The notes: a model not told the origin generated them from the letters alone. Positions 49,651-59,462 are shown, counted from the first letter of the stretch. The stretch is 64,000 nucleotides of DNA from Mesorhizobium huakuii (GCF_014189455.1 NZ_CP050296.1:5204001-5268000); one strand, 5' to 3'. A program made the numbers and translations.

Positions 49651-50391
49651 CTACTCCGGTTGCCGGTAGGCAACAAAACGATTGTGCTTGGCCTGGAAGA
49701 TCAGTCCAGTCTCTTTCAGCTCCGGGCTCGCGAGCGGCACGATGCGCTTGGCGATCTCGGAAGGATGCGGCAGCGTCTCCGGATCCTCGCCGGGCACGGC
49801 CTGGGCCCGCATGGCGGTGCGGGTGGCGCCTGGGTCGGCGGCATTGACGCGCAGCGGCAGGCTTTGCGTCTCATGCGCCCACGAGCGCATCATGGTCTCG
49901 ACCGCCGCTTTCGAGGCCGCATAAGGCGCCCAGAAGGCGCGCGCCGAATGCGCCGCGTTGGACGACAAGATAATCGCGCGGCCGGCATCCGAAAGCCTGA
50001 GCAGCGGGTCGACCGAGCGGATCAGCCGCCAGGTCGAGGTGACGTTGATGGTCATCACCTTCTCGAAGGTTTTTGCCTCGACATGGCCGATCGGCGAGAT
50101 GACGCCGAGCACGCCGGCATTGGCGACGAGAATGTCGAGCTTGCCCCAGCGCTCATGGATGGCGCCGCCCAGACGGTCGATGCCGGCCATGTCGGCGAGA
50201 TCGAGCGGCACCAGCGTCGCCTGGCCACCCGCTGCCTTGATCTGGTCGTCGAGTTCTTCCAGCCCACCGACGGTGCGTGCAACCGCGATGACATGCGCAC
50301 CGGCGGCGGCCAATTCCCTGGCGATGAAATAGCCGATGCCACGCGAGGCGCCGGTGACGACCGCAACGCGGCCGGTGAGGTCGAGGGTCAT
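49651..50391 (-). CDS. SDR family NAD(P)-dependent oxidoreductase
   Basis: 246 residues with the complete classical SDR set: VVTGASRGIG for cofactor binding, NAGVLG, and the catalytic Ser-Tyr-Lys in LSSNAAHSARAFWAPYAASKAA. LRVNAADPGATRT follows. Homologues are often annotated as the YciK-like oxidoreductase. It follows purF on the minus strand after a pair of repeat elements, so it may share that transcript. The substrate is unknown. Confidence 0.9.
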   Translation of the reverse strand: MTLDLTGRVAVVTGASRGIGYFIARELAAAGAHVIAVARTVGGLEELDDQIKAAGGQATLVPLDLADMAGIDRLGGAIHERWGKLDILVANAGVLGVISPIGHVEAKTFEKVMTINVTSTWRLIRSVDPLLRLSDAGRAIILSSNAAHSARAFWAPYAASKAAVETMMRSWAHETQSLPLRVNAADPGATRTAMRAQAVPGEDPETLPHPSEIAKRIVPLASPELKETGLIFQAKHNRFVAYRQPE

Positions 50392-50409
50392 GCGAGAATT
50401 TCCGTAAGG

Positions 50410-50516
50410 TCCAGAGCAATTCCAGGAAAAGTGTGAAGCGGTTTTCCGTCCGGAATTGTGTCAAAACAAAGAGTTAGAGCGGTTTGCTGTTTTCCTTGAA
50501 ACGGTGAACTGCTCTA
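50410..50516. repeat. Two adjacent palindromic repeats (copy 2 of the 3838 element, plus a second type)
   Basis: 50410-50467 is an inverted copy of the 3838-3899 element: AGCAATTCC at 50414-50422, the shared core GGAAAAGTGTGAAGCGGTTTTCC, and GGAATTGT after it. Directly behind, TAGAGC (50475-50480) and GCTCTA (50511-50516) bound a second palindrome that ends two bases before the purF stop. They may also serve as terminators for purF. Confidence 0.8.
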
Positions 50517-50518
50517 GC

Positions 50519-51988
50519 CTACGCCCCGTTGTTCGCCAGCAGCGACAGCGTGCGCACATTGTCGTGGCCTTCGAAGTCGAGCAGGCGGGTCGGGTACTGG
50601 CCGGTGAAGCAGGCGTCGCAGAACTGCGGCTGGTCGTCATTGCGGCTGGCCTCGCCGACGGCGCGATAGAGCCCGTTGATCGAGAGGAAGCCGAGTGAAT
50701 CGACACGGATGAACTCGGCCATCTCTTCCACCGACATGCGTGATGCCAGAAGCTTCGACTTCTCCGGCGTGTCGACGCCGTAGAAGCAGGAGGCGCTGGT
50801 CGGCGGCGAGGCAATGCGCATGTGCACTTCCTTGGCGCCGGCGTCGCGCACCATCTGCACGATCTTCTGGCTGGTGGTGCCGCGCACGATCGAATCGTCG
50901 ACGAGCACCACGCGCTTGCCCTCGATCATGCGGCGGTTGGCGTTGTGCTTCAGCTTGACGCCCATATGGCGGATCGAATCGCCGGGCTGAATGAAGGTGC
51001 GGCCGACATAATGGTTGCGGATGATGCCGAGCTCGAAGGGAATACCCGCTGCCTGGCTGAAGCCGATCGCCGCCGGGGTGCCGGAATCCGGCACCGGCAC
51101 GACGATGTCGGCCTCGACCGGGTTCTCCTGCGCCAGTTCGGCGCCGATGCGCTTGCGCACCTCGTAGACGTTGCGGCCTTCGACCGAGGAATCCGGCCGG
51201 GCGAAATAGACATATTCGAAGATGCAGAAGCGGGTCTTCTGCGGCTCGAACGGGAACAGGCTTTCAATGCCCTTGGAGGTGACGACGACCATCTCGCCGG
51301 GTTTCAGGTCGCGCACGAAACGCGCGCCGATAATGTCGAGAGCGCAGGTCTCGGAGGCGAGGATCCAGGCGCCGTCGAGGTCGCCGAGCACCAGCGGCCG
51401 GATACCCAGTGGATCGCGGCAGCCGATCATCTTCTTGGCCGTCATCGCCACCAGCGAGAAGGCGCCCTCGACCTGCCGCACCGCATCGATGAAGCGCGAG
51501 TTGAGGTCGCGCTCCTTGCTGGTCGCGACAAGGTGCAGGAGCGTCTCGGTGTCGGAGGTCGAGGAGAAAATCGCGCCCTGCTTCTGCAGCGCGCGCTGCA
51601 CCGTCATGGCGTTGGTCAAATTGCCGTTGTGGGCGACGGCAAAACCGCCATCGGCGAGCTCGGCGAAGAAGGGCTGGATGTTGCGCATGCCGGCGCCGCC
51701 GGTCGTGGCGTAGCGCGTGTGGCCGATGGCGCGGTTGCCTTGCAGGCTGTCGATGACGCGCTGCTTGGTGAAGGTGTCGCCGATCAGGCCGACATGGCGT
51801 TCGACATGGAACTGGCTGCCGTCATAGGAAACGATGCCGGCCGCTTCCTGGCCGCGATGCTGCAGCGCATGCAGGCCGAGTGTAACGATTGCCGCCGCGT
51901 CCTGCCGGCCGAAAATGCCGAACACACCGCATTCGTCGTGGAAATGGTCGTCGGCCTCGGCGGAAAGCACGTCGTCTGCGTCTGCCAT
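50519..51988 (-). CDS. purF: Amidophosphoribosyltransferase
   Basis: 489 residues from ATG 51988 (MADADDVLSAEADDHFHDECGVFGIFG); the frame is open to 52060. The catalytic cysteine of the glutamine amidotransferase domain is Cys in DECGVFG and would follow a short propeptide. The phosphoribosyltransferase motif is VVLVDDSIVRGTTS, and cysteine-rich PTSASCFYGVDTP and FCDACFTGQYPT are present. It makes 5-phosphoribosylamine, the first step of purine synthesis. It is upstream of the SDR gene on the minus strand and downstream of cvpA, a common purF-cvpA linkage. Confidence 0.96.
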   Translation of the reverse strand: MADADDVLSAEADDHFHDECGVFGIFGRQDAAAIVTLGLHALQHRGQEAAGIVSYDGSQFHVERHVGLIGDTFTKQRVIDSLQGNRAIGHTRYATTGGAGMRNIQPFFAELADGGFAVAHNGNLTNAMTVQRALQKQGAIFSSTSDTETLLHLVATSKERDLNSRFIDAVRQVEGAFSLVAMTAKKMIGCRDPLGIRPLVLGDLDGAWILASETCALDIIGARFVRDLKPGEMVVVTSKGIESLFPFEPQKTRFCIFEYVYFARPDSSVEGRNVYEVRKRIGAELAQENPVEADIVVPVPDSGTPAAIGFSQAAGIPFELGIIRNHYVGRTFIQPGDSIRHMGVKLKHNANRRMIEGKRVVLVDDSIVRGTTSQKIVQMVRDAGAKEVHMRIASPPTSASCFYGVDTPEKSKLLASRMSVEEMAEFIRVDSLGFLSINGLYRAVGEASRNDDQPQFCDACFTGQYPTRLLDFEGHDNVRTLSLLANNGA

Positions 51989-52092
51989 CTTAAGCTCCGC
52001 TAAAATCGCCATATAGTGCGGGTTCGCGTCGAAAGCAACGCGCGCCGTGCAGTCGTTCACACCATCGTCAGTCCTGACGCCTGTTTCGAGCG

Positions 52093-52756
52093 TCAGTTCG
52101 CCGGTGCTGCCGGTGCTGGCTTGGCCGTGTTGTCGGCAGGGGCGACGTCGTTGTCGTCGGGCGCTGGTGCGTTGGCGTCATCGCCGCCGGCAGGGGGCAT
52201 CCGCCGCCGGTGCGTCAGGTGCTGCCGGCGTCTCGGCAGCCGGCTGATTCGGATTGAGCTTTTTCAGGATGGCGTTTTCCGGATCCTCGGGCAGCAGGCT
52301 TTCGAGCTTGGCGCCGATCTGTTCCAGCAGCGGCCGCGACTTGGCCTCCGTCACCCAGGCCGGAGCCTTGGCGCCGGCCAGCCAGTTGAAGAACAAAAGC
52401 GCCACGGCAACGACCAGGATGCCGCGCGCGGCGCCGTAGAGGAAACCGAGCGTGCGGTCGAGCGCGCCGATCCGCGAATCAATGATCCAGTCGGCGAGCT
52501 TCATGGTGATCACCGAGGCGACGATCAGCGCGATGATGAAGACGACGCCGGCGGAAGCCGCCATGGCGATCTTCTCATTCTCGATGTAGGGCTTCAGATA
52601 GGGCAGGACCGGCTTGTAGAAGAAGAAAGCCGCCGCCGCTGCCGCCGCCCACGAGACGACCGACAGGACCTCGCGCGAGAAGCCGCGAACCATGGCGAGC
52701 ATCGCCGAGACCAGGGTGAAGCCGACCAGGATTCCGTCAAGCAGCGTAATCGGCAT
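52093..52756 (-). CDS. cvpA: CvpA family membrane protein (frameshifted as sequenced)
   Basis: Four membrane helices (TLLDGILVGFTLVSAMLAMV, EVLSVVSWAAAAAAAFFFY, VVFIIALIVASVITMKLADW, GILVVAVALLFFNWLAG) and the region RTLGFLYGAARG match CvpA, a protein named from colicin V production and usually next to purF. The frame is lost at five G on the plus strand (52193-52197). With four, the acidic/Pro-Ala tail continues APAGGDDANAPAPDDNDVAPAD to APAN and a TGA at 52093. Restored length is about 220 residues. Confidence 0.87.
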
Positions 52757-52803
52757 GTCTTTCGCCCCACTCCGATCTCTTTTTCACGGCTCGGCGAGCC
52801 GCG

Positions 52804-54207
52804 TCACTCTTCATCGTCGACACGGCTGCGCCGTGAGCCGGCTATGCGTGCCACGAGGTCGGCAAGCTCGGTGGGCTGGAAAGCGCCGGCCCCGATCCCT
52901 CCGGCAAGTTCCTCGCTGCCCAAGGGCAGAACCGCGCTACCAAAACCCAGCTTTTCGGCTTCCTTGAGGCGCTGCTGCGCATGCGCAACCGGCCTCACAG
53001 CGCCCGAAAGGCTGATTTCGCCGAAATAGACGCAATCGGCCGGAAGGGCAAGACCGGTGAGCGAGGAAACCAGTGCGGCGGCGACCGCGAGATCGGCCGC
53101 CGGCTCGCTGATGCGGTAGCCACCGGCGACGTTGAGGTAGACGTCGTGCTGGCCAAAGCGCACGCCACAATGGGCTTCGAGAACCGCCAGGATCATCGAC
53201 AGGCGAGCTCCGTCCCAACCGACGACGGCGCGGCGTGGCGTGCCGAGCGAGGATTGTGCCACCAGCGCCTGGATCTCGACCAGAACAGGCCTCGTGCCTT
53301 CCATGCCGGCGAAAACGGCGGCACCCGGCGATTTCGCATGCCGCTCGCCGAGGAACAGCTCGGATGGATTGGCGACCTCGCGCAAGCCCTTGTCCGACAT
53401 TTCGAAGACGCCGATCTCGTCGGTTGGCCCGAAGCGGTTCTTCACCGTGCGCAGGATGCGGAAGTGATGATTGCCTTCGCCCTCGAAATAAAGCACGGCA
53501 TCGACCATATGCTCGACCACACGCGGGCCGGCGATCTGGCCTTCCTTGGTGACATGGCCGACCAGCACGATGGCAGCCCCGGTGGATTTTGCGTAGCGGA
53601 TCATCGCCTGGGCGGCGGCGCGCACCTGGGTAACGGTGCCCGGCGCCGAATCGGCAAGGTCGGTCCACAGCGTCTGGATGGAATCGAGAATGACCAGATC
53701 CGGCCTCTTGCCGTCGGCGATCGTGGCCAGGATGTCCTCGACATTGGTCTCGGCCGCCAGTTCTACCGGCGTGTCGGCGACGCCGAGCCTCTGCGCCCTC
53801 AGCCTGATCTGCGCGACGGCTTCTTCGCCCGAGACATAGACGATGCGGTGACCTTTGGAGGCAAGAGCGGCGGCAGCCTGGGTGAGCAGCGTCGACTTGC
53901 CGATGCCGGGATCGCCGCCGACCAGAAGTGCGGAGCCGCGTACAAAACCGCCGCCGGTGGCGCGGTCGAGTTCGCCGATGCCCGAGATGATGCGCGGCGC
54001 GTCCTCGATGTCGCCGGAAAGCGTGGTCAACACCACCGCGCGGCCCTTGCGGGCATTGCGGGTATTGGCCGGCCCCGAGCCGATGCCGCCGGAAGTTCCT
54101 TCCTCGACCAGCGTGTTCCATTCGCCGCAGGCATCGCATTTGCCGGCCCAGCGCTGATGCACCGATCCGCAGTTCTGGCAGATGAACTGGACGCGTGATT
54201 TGGCCAT
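52804..54207 (-). CDS. radA: DNA repair protein RadA
   Basis: 467 residues, full length. The N-terminal zinc finger is FICQNCGSVHQRWAGKCDACGEW. The RecA-like ATPase has Walker A GGDPGIGKST and the RadA-specific KNRFG (TVKNRFGPTDEIGVFEM). The C-terminal Lon-like domain begins near SLGTPRRAVVGWDGARLSM. It promotes branch migration in recombination. It lies on the minus strand between dnaB and cvpA. Confidence 0.97.
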   Translation of the reverse strand: MAKSRVQFICQNCGSVHQRWAGKCDACGEWNTLVEEGTSGGIGSGPANTRNARKGRAVVLTTLSGDIEDAPRIISGIGELDRATGGGFVRGSALLVGGDPGIGKSTLLTQAAAALASKGHRIVYVSGEEAVAQIRLRAQRLGVADTPVELAAETNVEDILATIADGKRPDLVILDSIQTLWTDLADSAPGTVTQVRAAAQAMIRYAKSTGAAIVLVGHVTKEGQIAGPRVVEHMVDAVLYFEGEGNHHFRILRTVKNRFGPTDEIGVFEMSDKGLREVANPSELFLGERHAKSPGAAVFAGMEGTRPVLVEIQALVAQSSLGTPRRAVVGWDGARLSMILAVLEAHCGVRFGQHDVYLNVAGGYRISEPAADLAVAAALVSSLTGLALPADCVYFGEISLSGAVRPVAHAQQRLKEAEKLGFGSAVLPLGSEELAGGIGAGAFQPTELADLVARIAGSRRSRVDDEE

Positions 54208-54306
54208 CAGGCGTGACCCGAGGAGGGGATCGAAAACGCTTGAGAGGTTGGCGGGCGCCGTAGAGCGCCTTGGTCCCGTTTTTCTGTTGCGACAGCTGGC
54301 AAGAGG

Positions 54307-55797
54307 CTACTCAAACCTCTCCGCAATATGGTGCTCTTCCGCCAGGTCGGAGAAGCGGGTGAATTCGCCGTGGAAGGCGAGCGTCACCGAGCCGGTCGGG
54401 CCGTGGCGCTGCTTGGCGACGATCACCTCGGCCTTGCCTCGCATCTCGTTCATCTCGTTTTCCCACTTGACGTATTCCTCGGTGCCAAGCTTGGGCTCGC
54501 GGTTCTTGAGGTAATACTCCTCGCGGTAGACGAACATCACGACGTCGGCGTCCTGCTCGATCGAGCCGGATTCACGCAGATCGGAGAGCTGCGGGCGCTT
54601 GTCGTCGCGGCTTTCGACCTGACGCGACAGCTGCGACAGCGCGATGATCGGCACGGCCAGTTCCTTGGCCAGCGCCTTCAGGCCCGTGGTGATCTCGGTG
54701 ATTTCCTGCACGCGGTTCTGCGAGGCCCTGGCGGATGAGCCCTGCATCAGCTGGATATAGTCGATGACGATCAGGTCAAGGCCGCGCTGGCGCTTCAGGC
54801 GACGCGCGCGGGCAGACAGCTGGGCGATGGAGATACCGCCGGTCTGGTCGATGAACAGCGGGATCTTCTGCATGGTCTGCGAACAGGCGACCAGCTTTTC
54901 GAAATCCATTTCGGTGATTTCGCCGCGGCGGATTTTTGACGAAGAGATTTCCGTCTGCTCGGAAATGATACGGGTCGCCAGCTGTTCGGATGACATTTCG
55001 AGCGAGAAGAAGCCGACCACGCCGCCATTGGCAGCCTTGAAAGAGCCGTCCGCCTGCTGCGCCGGCACATAGGCCTCCGCGACGTTGAAGGCGATGTTGG
55101 TGGCGAGCGACGTCTTGCCCATGCCAGGGCGACCGGCAAGCACGATCAGATCGGACGATTGCAGGCCACCCATGCGGCGGTCGAGATCGCGCATGCCGGT
55201 GGCGAGGCCAGACAAATGGCCGTCGCGCATATAGGCGGCGTTGGCCATGTCCACGGCCGTTTTGACCGCGTCGGTGAAGCTCTCGAAGCCGCCATCATAG
55301 CGGCCTGTTTCGGCCAGTTCGAACAGCCGGCGCTCGGCGTCCTCGATCTGCTCGGAAGGCGACATGTCGACCGGCGCGTCATAGGCGATGTTGACCATGT
55401 CCTCGCCGACGGTGATCAGCGCGCGGCGCGTCGCCAAATCATAGATAGCGCGGCCATAATCGGTGGCGTTGACCACGGTGACGGCTTCGACCGCCAGCCG
55501 CACGACATATTGCGCCACCGTCATGTCGCCGACCTTCTCATCGGCCGGTAGGAAGGTTTTTAGCGTGATCGGCGTCGCCACCTTGCCCATGCGGATGAGC
55601 TCGGCCGCGACATCGAAGATTTTTCTGTGTAGCGGCTCGTAGAAATGGCCGGCTTTCAGGAAGTCGGAGACACGATAGAAGGCATCGTTGTTGACAAGGA
55701 TCGCGCCGAGCAGCGCCTGCTCGGCCTCGATATTGTTCGGCGCCTCGCGATAGAGCGGTTGCTCCGCCACGCCGAATTTCCGCGCTGCCTCTGCCAT
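54307..55797 (-). CDS. dnaB: Replicative DNA helicase DnaB
   Basis: 496 residues. The N-terminal domain starts PNNIEAEQALLGAILVNNDA, the linker follows, and the RecA-type domain has Walker A VLAGRPGMGKTS, Walker B LDLIVIDYIQLM and ALSQLSRQVE. It unwinds DNA ahead of the replication fork. A group of CACAGGA-type sequences lies just upstream of its start. It is downstream of the rsm22-like gene on the minus strand. Confidence 0.97.
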   Translation of the reverse strand: MAEAARKFGVAEQPLYREAPNNIEAEQALLGAILVNNDAFYRVSDFLKAGHFYEPLHRKIFDVAAELIRMGKVATPITLKTFLPADEKVGDMTVAQYVVRLAVEAVTVVNATDYGRAIYDLATRRALITVGEDMVNIAYDAPVDMSPSEQIEDAERRLFELAETGRYDGGFESFTDAVKTAVDMANAAYMRDGHLSGLATGMRDLDRRMGGLQSSDLIVLAGRPGMGKTSLATNIAFNVAEAYVPAQQADGSFKAANGGVVGFFSLEMSSEQLATRIISEQTEISSSKIRRGEITEMDFEKLVACSQTMQKIPLFIDQTGGISIAQLSARARRLKRQRGLDLIVIDYIQLMQGSSARASQNRVQEITEITTGLKALAKELAVPIIALSQLSRQVESRDDKRPQLSDLRESGSIEQDADVVMFVYREEYYLKNREPKLGTEEYVKWENEMNEMRGKAEVIVAKQRHGPTGSVTLAFHGEFTRFSDLAEEHHIAERFE

Positions 55798-55909
55798 GAT
55801 GTCCCCGATCTAGATCCCGGCCTTTCGATATCAGAACGAGACGAAACCGTGCTGACCTTTCTGCATCACCGCTCGACCAAACAGCCTTGATGCCCGTTGT
55901 TCACAGGAA

Positions 55910-55941
55910 CGACAAACCGTCCACAGGACAGTGTTCCTGTG
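55910..55941. repeat. Short CACAGGA cluster upstream of dnaB
   Basis: GTTCACAGGAAC (around 55899-55910) is a short palindrome, and CACAGGA (55922-55928) with TCCTGTG (55935-55941) forms a perfect 7-base dyad just after it. Three copies of the same 7-base word occur within 45 bases, about 110-145 bases before the dnaB start. The role is unknown; it could be a hairpin or a protein-binding site. Confidence 0.4.
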
Positions 55942-56015
55942 TCCCGATTCCGGTTGACTCGGCAAGCTGCGATTCTTATGCGAAGCCTTGGAACGAAGCA
56001 AGAACAATCGGTCGT

Positions 56016-56993
56016 TCACGTGCTGCCTGGGTCCAGCCGGTCGCCCCAGTCCAGCCGCCGGGCCAGCTTGAAGTCCGCGCCGTCACGCTTGGTGAACAGT
56101 TGCTCCGTGGCCGTGCCGTCCTCCTGGCAAAGCTTGAGCAGAACCTTGCCGGAACCGGATTTCGGCGGTGCGATGACCCGAGCGGCGTGCGAGGCGGCCG
56201 GCTGGCGCGACGCGGCGACATAGATGAATTTCTCGTCTTCCCAAGGCACATCAGCGTCCTTGGCCAGCCGGTGCAGGCGCGAGCGGGCGACGCGGCGGGA
56301 AAAGTGGCACCAGTCAGGCGGGGTGAGCGGGCAGGGCGCCTTGTGCGGACAAGGCGCCAGCAGATGCGCGCCGGCCGCGATCAGCTGCGCGCGAACCGCC
56401 AGAATGCGCTGCCAGCCCGCCGGCGTGCCCGGTTCGATGATCAGCAATGTGTCTGTCGTCAGCTGCCATAGGCGGTCGACCATTTTGGGCAGCGATGCCG
56501 GCACGATCTCGTCCAGCACATAGGCGCAGGTGACGAGGTCCGCCGGCTGAAGGTCGGCAAGGTCTATCGTGACGTCGCCGGCCCGCCAGACGGTGCGGGC
56601 CGTGATGGCATCGGCGGCTAGCGTCTCGCCGACCTTGCGCACCGCGGCACTTGCTTCCAGCAAGACGGCCTGTTCGAGATCGGGCCAGAGCGCGCTGGTG
56701 GCCCAAAGCACCGTACCAGGACCTGCGCCGACATCGAGCAGGATTTTCGGCGTGAAATCCGGCCGCGCTTCGTTGAGCGCATCGAGGCTGGCGCGGACCG
56801 CGGCATAGGTCGCCGGCAGCCGCGTCGCCAGATAGGCCTTGACCGCCATGTCCTGCGCCATGTGCAGGCGGCCGTCGCGCAGTTCGGCGCGGTAGCGGTC
56901 GGAGAGTGTCTTTGCCGCCTGCTTCAGTTCCGGCAGCGGTACTTTTTCCAGGATACGATCGACAGCTTGTCGAAGAGAGGGTGGCAGTTCCAC
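56016..56993 (-). CDS. Rsm22-like SAM-dependent ribosomal methyltransferase family protein
   Basis: 325 residues. The SAM-binding domain has ILLDVGAGPGTVLWATSALW and a further acidic loop LVTCAYVLDEIVP. The Rsm22 hallmark follows: a Cys cluster HLLAPCPHKAPCPLTPPDWCHFS and then RVARSRLHRLAKDADVPWEDE. Mitochondrial Rsm22 associates with the small ribosomal subunit and binds an Fe-S-type cluster; bacterial homologues are poorly studied. Its ATG lies one base from the ynfA stop, so the two are coupled. Confidence 0.87.
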   Translation of the reverse strand: MELPPSLRQAVDRILEKVPLPELKQAAKTLSDRYRAELRDGRLHMAQDMAVKAYLATRLPATYAAVRASLDALNEARPDFTPKILLDVGAGPGTVLWATSALWPDLEQAVLLEASAAVRKVGETLAADAITARTVWRAGDVTIDLADLQPADLVTCAYVLDEIVPASLPKMVDRLWQLTTDTLLIIEPGTPAGWQRILAVRAQLIAAGAHLLAPCPHKAPCPLTPPDWCHFSRRVARSRLHRLAKDADVPWEDEKFIYVAASRQPAASHAARVIAPPKSGSGKVLLKLCQEDGTATEQLFTKRDGADFKLARRLDWGDRLDPGST

Positions 56994-56994
56994 G

Positions 56995-57318
56995 CTATGC
57001 TCCTCGCGGTGCGAGCAGGATGACCGAAGCGCCGGCTATGCAGAGCGCAGCACCGGCAAGGTCCCAACGGTCGGGCCGCACGCCTTCCACCAGCCACAGC
57101 CAGGCTAACGAGGCGACGATGTAGATGCCGCCATAGGCGGCATAGGCGCGGCCCGCGGCGTTGGTGTCGACCAGCGCCAGAAGCCAGGCGAAGACAAGCA
57201 GCGAGACGAAGCCCGGGGCCAGCCAAAACGGCGATCTTTCCAGCCGCCACCAGGCCCATACCGAAAAACAGCCGGCGATCTCGGCCAGTGCCGCGGCGGC
57301 ATAGAGGAGATAGGTCAT
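56995..57318 (-). CDS. ynfA: YnfA family (UPF0060) membrane protein
   Basis: 107 residues with four membrane helices: [62 protein letters not shown] and [19 protein letters not shown]. The family is a small inner-membrane group of the DMT superfamily, sometimes linked to drug efflux. It is immediately upstream of the rsm22-like gene. A strong hairpin before it separates it from cfa. Confidence 0.92.
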   Translation of the reverse strand: MTYLLYAAAALAEIAGCFSVWAWWRLERSPFWLAPGFVSLLVFAWLLALVDTNAAGRAYAAYGGIYIVASLAWLWLVEGVRPDRWDLAGAALCIAGASVILLAPRGA

Positions 57319-57319
57319 G

Positions 57320-57352
57320 AAAAAGGCCTCGCGACGATCACGAGGCCTTTTT
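57320..57352 (-). terminator. Terminator downstream of cfa
   Basis: AAAAAGGCCTCG (57320-57331) and CGAGGCCTTTTT (57341-57352) form a perfect 12-base stem with a 9-base loop and run into T on either strand. It lies just after cfa and just before the ynfA start, so cfa and ynfA are separate transcripts. Confidence 0.85.
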
Positions 57353-57409
57353 CAGGGCAGGGGCCGGGAATGGCAAGCGCCAATGGCGAAAGCCTGCGAA
57401 CGTTCGTCT

Positions 57410-58702
57410 CTATTCCGCCACCTTACGGCGGCGGGCTGGCTTGGCGGGCTTCTCGACGGGAGCCGCTTCGCGGCGGCCCATGTCGCGCATTTCCAGCGCC
57501 TTTTCGCATTTGGCCATATAGTCGCGGGTCATCGGCAGCGTGTCGTTCTTCTTGGCGATCTGGAACTGGAAGATGACCAGATCCTGCCAGCGGAAAGCGG
57601 CTTCCGAAGCGGCCAGATAGAATTCCCACATGCGGCAGAAGCGTTCGTCGTAGATGGCCTTGGCCTTGTCGCGGTTGGCGGCGAAGCGCTGGCCCCAGTG
57701 CTTCAGCGTGTCGGCATAGTGGAGCCGCAGGATCTCGACGTCGGTGACCACGAGGCCGGACTTCTCGATCGCCGGCAGCACCTCCGACATGGCCGGGATA
57801 TAGCCGCCCGGAAATATATACTTGCGGATGAAGGCGCTGGTCGCCCACGGCACGCCGGAGCGGCCGATCGTGTGCAGGAGCATGACGCCATCGGGCTTCA
57901 GCAACGTCGCCGCCTTGTCGAAGAAGGTGCGGAAGTGGTTCACGCCGACATGTTCGAACATGCCGACCGAAACGATGCGGTCGAAGCGTTCGTTGAGTTC
58001 GCGATAATCCTTCAGCTCGAAATGGACGTGGTTTTCCAGGCCTTGCGCATGCGCCCGGTCGGTGGCGACGCCATGCTGTTCGGTCGACAGCGTCACGCCC
58101 TGCACGTCGACGTCGAAGGCTTTGGCGAGATAGAGGCCAAGCCCGCCCCAGCCGGAGCCGATGTCAAGCACGGTCTGGCCGGCCTTCAGCCTGAGCTTGG
58201 CGGCGATATGGCGCTTCTTGGCGGCCTGCGCCTCGTCCAGCGTCATGTCCGGCTGCTCGAAATAGGCGCAGGAATACTGCATGTCCTCGTCGAGGAAGAG
58301 CCGGTAGAGATCGCCCGACAGATCGTAGTGGCGCTGCACGTTGCGGCGCGAACGCGAGGCGGTGTTGATCTGCTGCAGGCGGCGGAAGGCGTGGCGCAGG
58401 CCCTCGATGGCTTTCGACCATGTCGCGTCGATGCCGCCGCTGCCCATGTTCTGGAAGGCTATGCGCATCACACCCAGCACGCCGCCCTCGAGAATGTCGA
58501 GTTCGCCATCCATATAGGCTTCAGGCACCGCCAGCATCGGATCGAAGGTAATGGCGCGCTCGGCATGCGCGGTCTTGATGTGCATGTGCACCGGCTCGCC
58601 GCTGCCGTCGCCGAAGATGACTGTCGAGCCTTTGGGCCCGGTGACCTTCAGATTGCCCGTGCGCACCAGGCGGTCGAGAACGCGCTTCAGCAGGATGTTC
58701 AT
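57410..58702 (-). CDS. cfa: Cyclopropane-fatty-acyl-phospholipid synthase
   Basis: 430 residues from ATG 58702 (MNILLKRVLDRLVRTGNLKV); the frame is open 87 codons further but shows no conservation. The SAM site is VLDIGSGWGGLGLYLAKAF, and other Cfa features are HYDLSGDLYRLFLDEDMQYSCAYF, VSVGMFEHVGVNHF and HYADTLKHWGQRF. It methylates double bonds of membrane phospholipid acyl chains, important in stress. The C-terminus is unusually rich in Lys/Arg/Pro. Confidence 0.94.
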   Translation of the reverse strand: MNILLKRVLDRLVRTGNLKVTGPKGSTVIFGDGSGEPVHMHIKTAHAERAITFDPMLAVPEAYMDGELDILEGGVLGVMRIAFQNMGSGGIDATWSKAIEGLRHAFRRLQQINTASRSRRNVQRHYDLSGDLYRLFLDEDMQYSCAYFEQPDMTLDEAQAAKKRHIAAKLRLKAGQTVLDIGSGWGGLGLYLAKAFDVDVQGVTLSTEQHGVATDRAHAQGLENHVHFELKDYRELNERFDRIVSVGMFEHVGVNHFRTFFDKAATLLKPDGVMLLHTIGRSGVPWATSAFIRKYIFPGGYIPAMSEVLPAIEKSGLVVTDVEILRLHYADTLKHWGQRFAANRDKAKAIYDERFCRMWEFYLAASEAAFRWQDLVIFQFQIAKKNDTLPMTRDYMAKCEKALEMRDMGRREAAPVEKPAKPARRRKVAE

Positions 58703-58786
58703 AACCAAATGTCCCCTCACGGTCAGACTGGCTGCCTTAATTCTGCAACAATATATAGGGGTTCGCAAAGTTCCATTTGGTACAAA

Positions 58787-58813
58787 AATGCCCGGGCGAG
58801 AGGCCCGGGCATT
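58787..58813 (-). terminator. Terminator of the rplI gene
   Basis: AATGCCCGGGC (58787-58797) and GCCCGGGCATT (58803-58813) form a perfect 11-base stem with a 5-base loop. On the minus strand it is followed by five T (positions 58784-58788 as A), a standard intrinsic terminator for rplI, which ends at 58878. Confidence 0.85.
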
Positions 58814-58877
58814 GGTCCACAAAGGCTGGATGACGACAAAGTGATCGGAGCGCTGCTCCCTCGCTTGTCGTACGCGA

Positions 58878-59462
58878 TCAGGCGTTGTCTTCGCCGCCTT
58901 CGAACTCGGCGTTCGGATCGAAGAAGTTCTCCGGACGCGCATTGTCATTGATGTCGTCGCCATAGATGGCTTCGGCGGTGGTCAGCGTCTCGCCCTTGGC
59001 CTGACGCTCGGCTTCATCGGCCGTGCGGGCGATGTTGAGCGTGATGGTGACTTCGACTTCCGGATGCAGCGCGATCGCCACATTGGTCAGGCCGATAGTC
59101 TTGATCGGCTGGTTGAGCAGGATCTGGTTGCGGTTGACCGAAAAGCCTTCCGCCGTCACCAGATCGGCGATGTCGCGTGTCGACACCGAACCGTAGAGCT
59201 GGCCGGTTTCGCCGGCCGAACGGACCGCGATGAAGCTCTTGCCGTCGAGCTTTTCGGCAATTTGGCTGGCTTCCGACTTGCGCTCGAGATTGCGGGCCTC
59301 GAGCTGGGCGCGCTGGCCTTCGAACTTCTTCTTGTTGGCTTCGTTGGCGCGCAGCGCCTTGCCCTGCGGCAGCAGGAAATTGCGGGCAAAGCCGTCCTTG
59401 ACCTTGACGGTATCACCCATCTGGCCGAGGCGGGAAACGCGTTCGAGAAGAATGACTTCCAT
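58878..59462 (-). CDS. rplI: 50S ribosomal protein L9
   Basis: 194 residues. The N-terminal domain is standard: [36 protein letters not shown]. The C-terminal domain has [18 protein letters not shown] and the acidic tail [18 protein letters not shown]9 binds 23S rRNA domain V. It is separated by about 200 bases from rpsR; in other rhizobia a membrane-protein gene can sit in this gap, but I see none here. Confidence 0.97.
   Translation of the reverse strand: MEVILLERVSRLGQMGDTVKVKDGFARNFLLPQGKALRANEANKKKFEGQRAQLEARNLERKSEASQIAEKLDGKSFIAVRSAGETGQLYGSVSTRDIADLVTAEGFSVNRNQILLNQPIKTIGLTNVAIALHPEVEVTITLNIARTADEAERQAKGETLTTAEAIYGDDINDNARPENFFDPNAEFEGGEDNA

Noticed and set aside
57317..58951. Plus-strand ORF of 544 residues
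   Set aside because: Antisense of the cyclopropane synthase; no domain in this frame.
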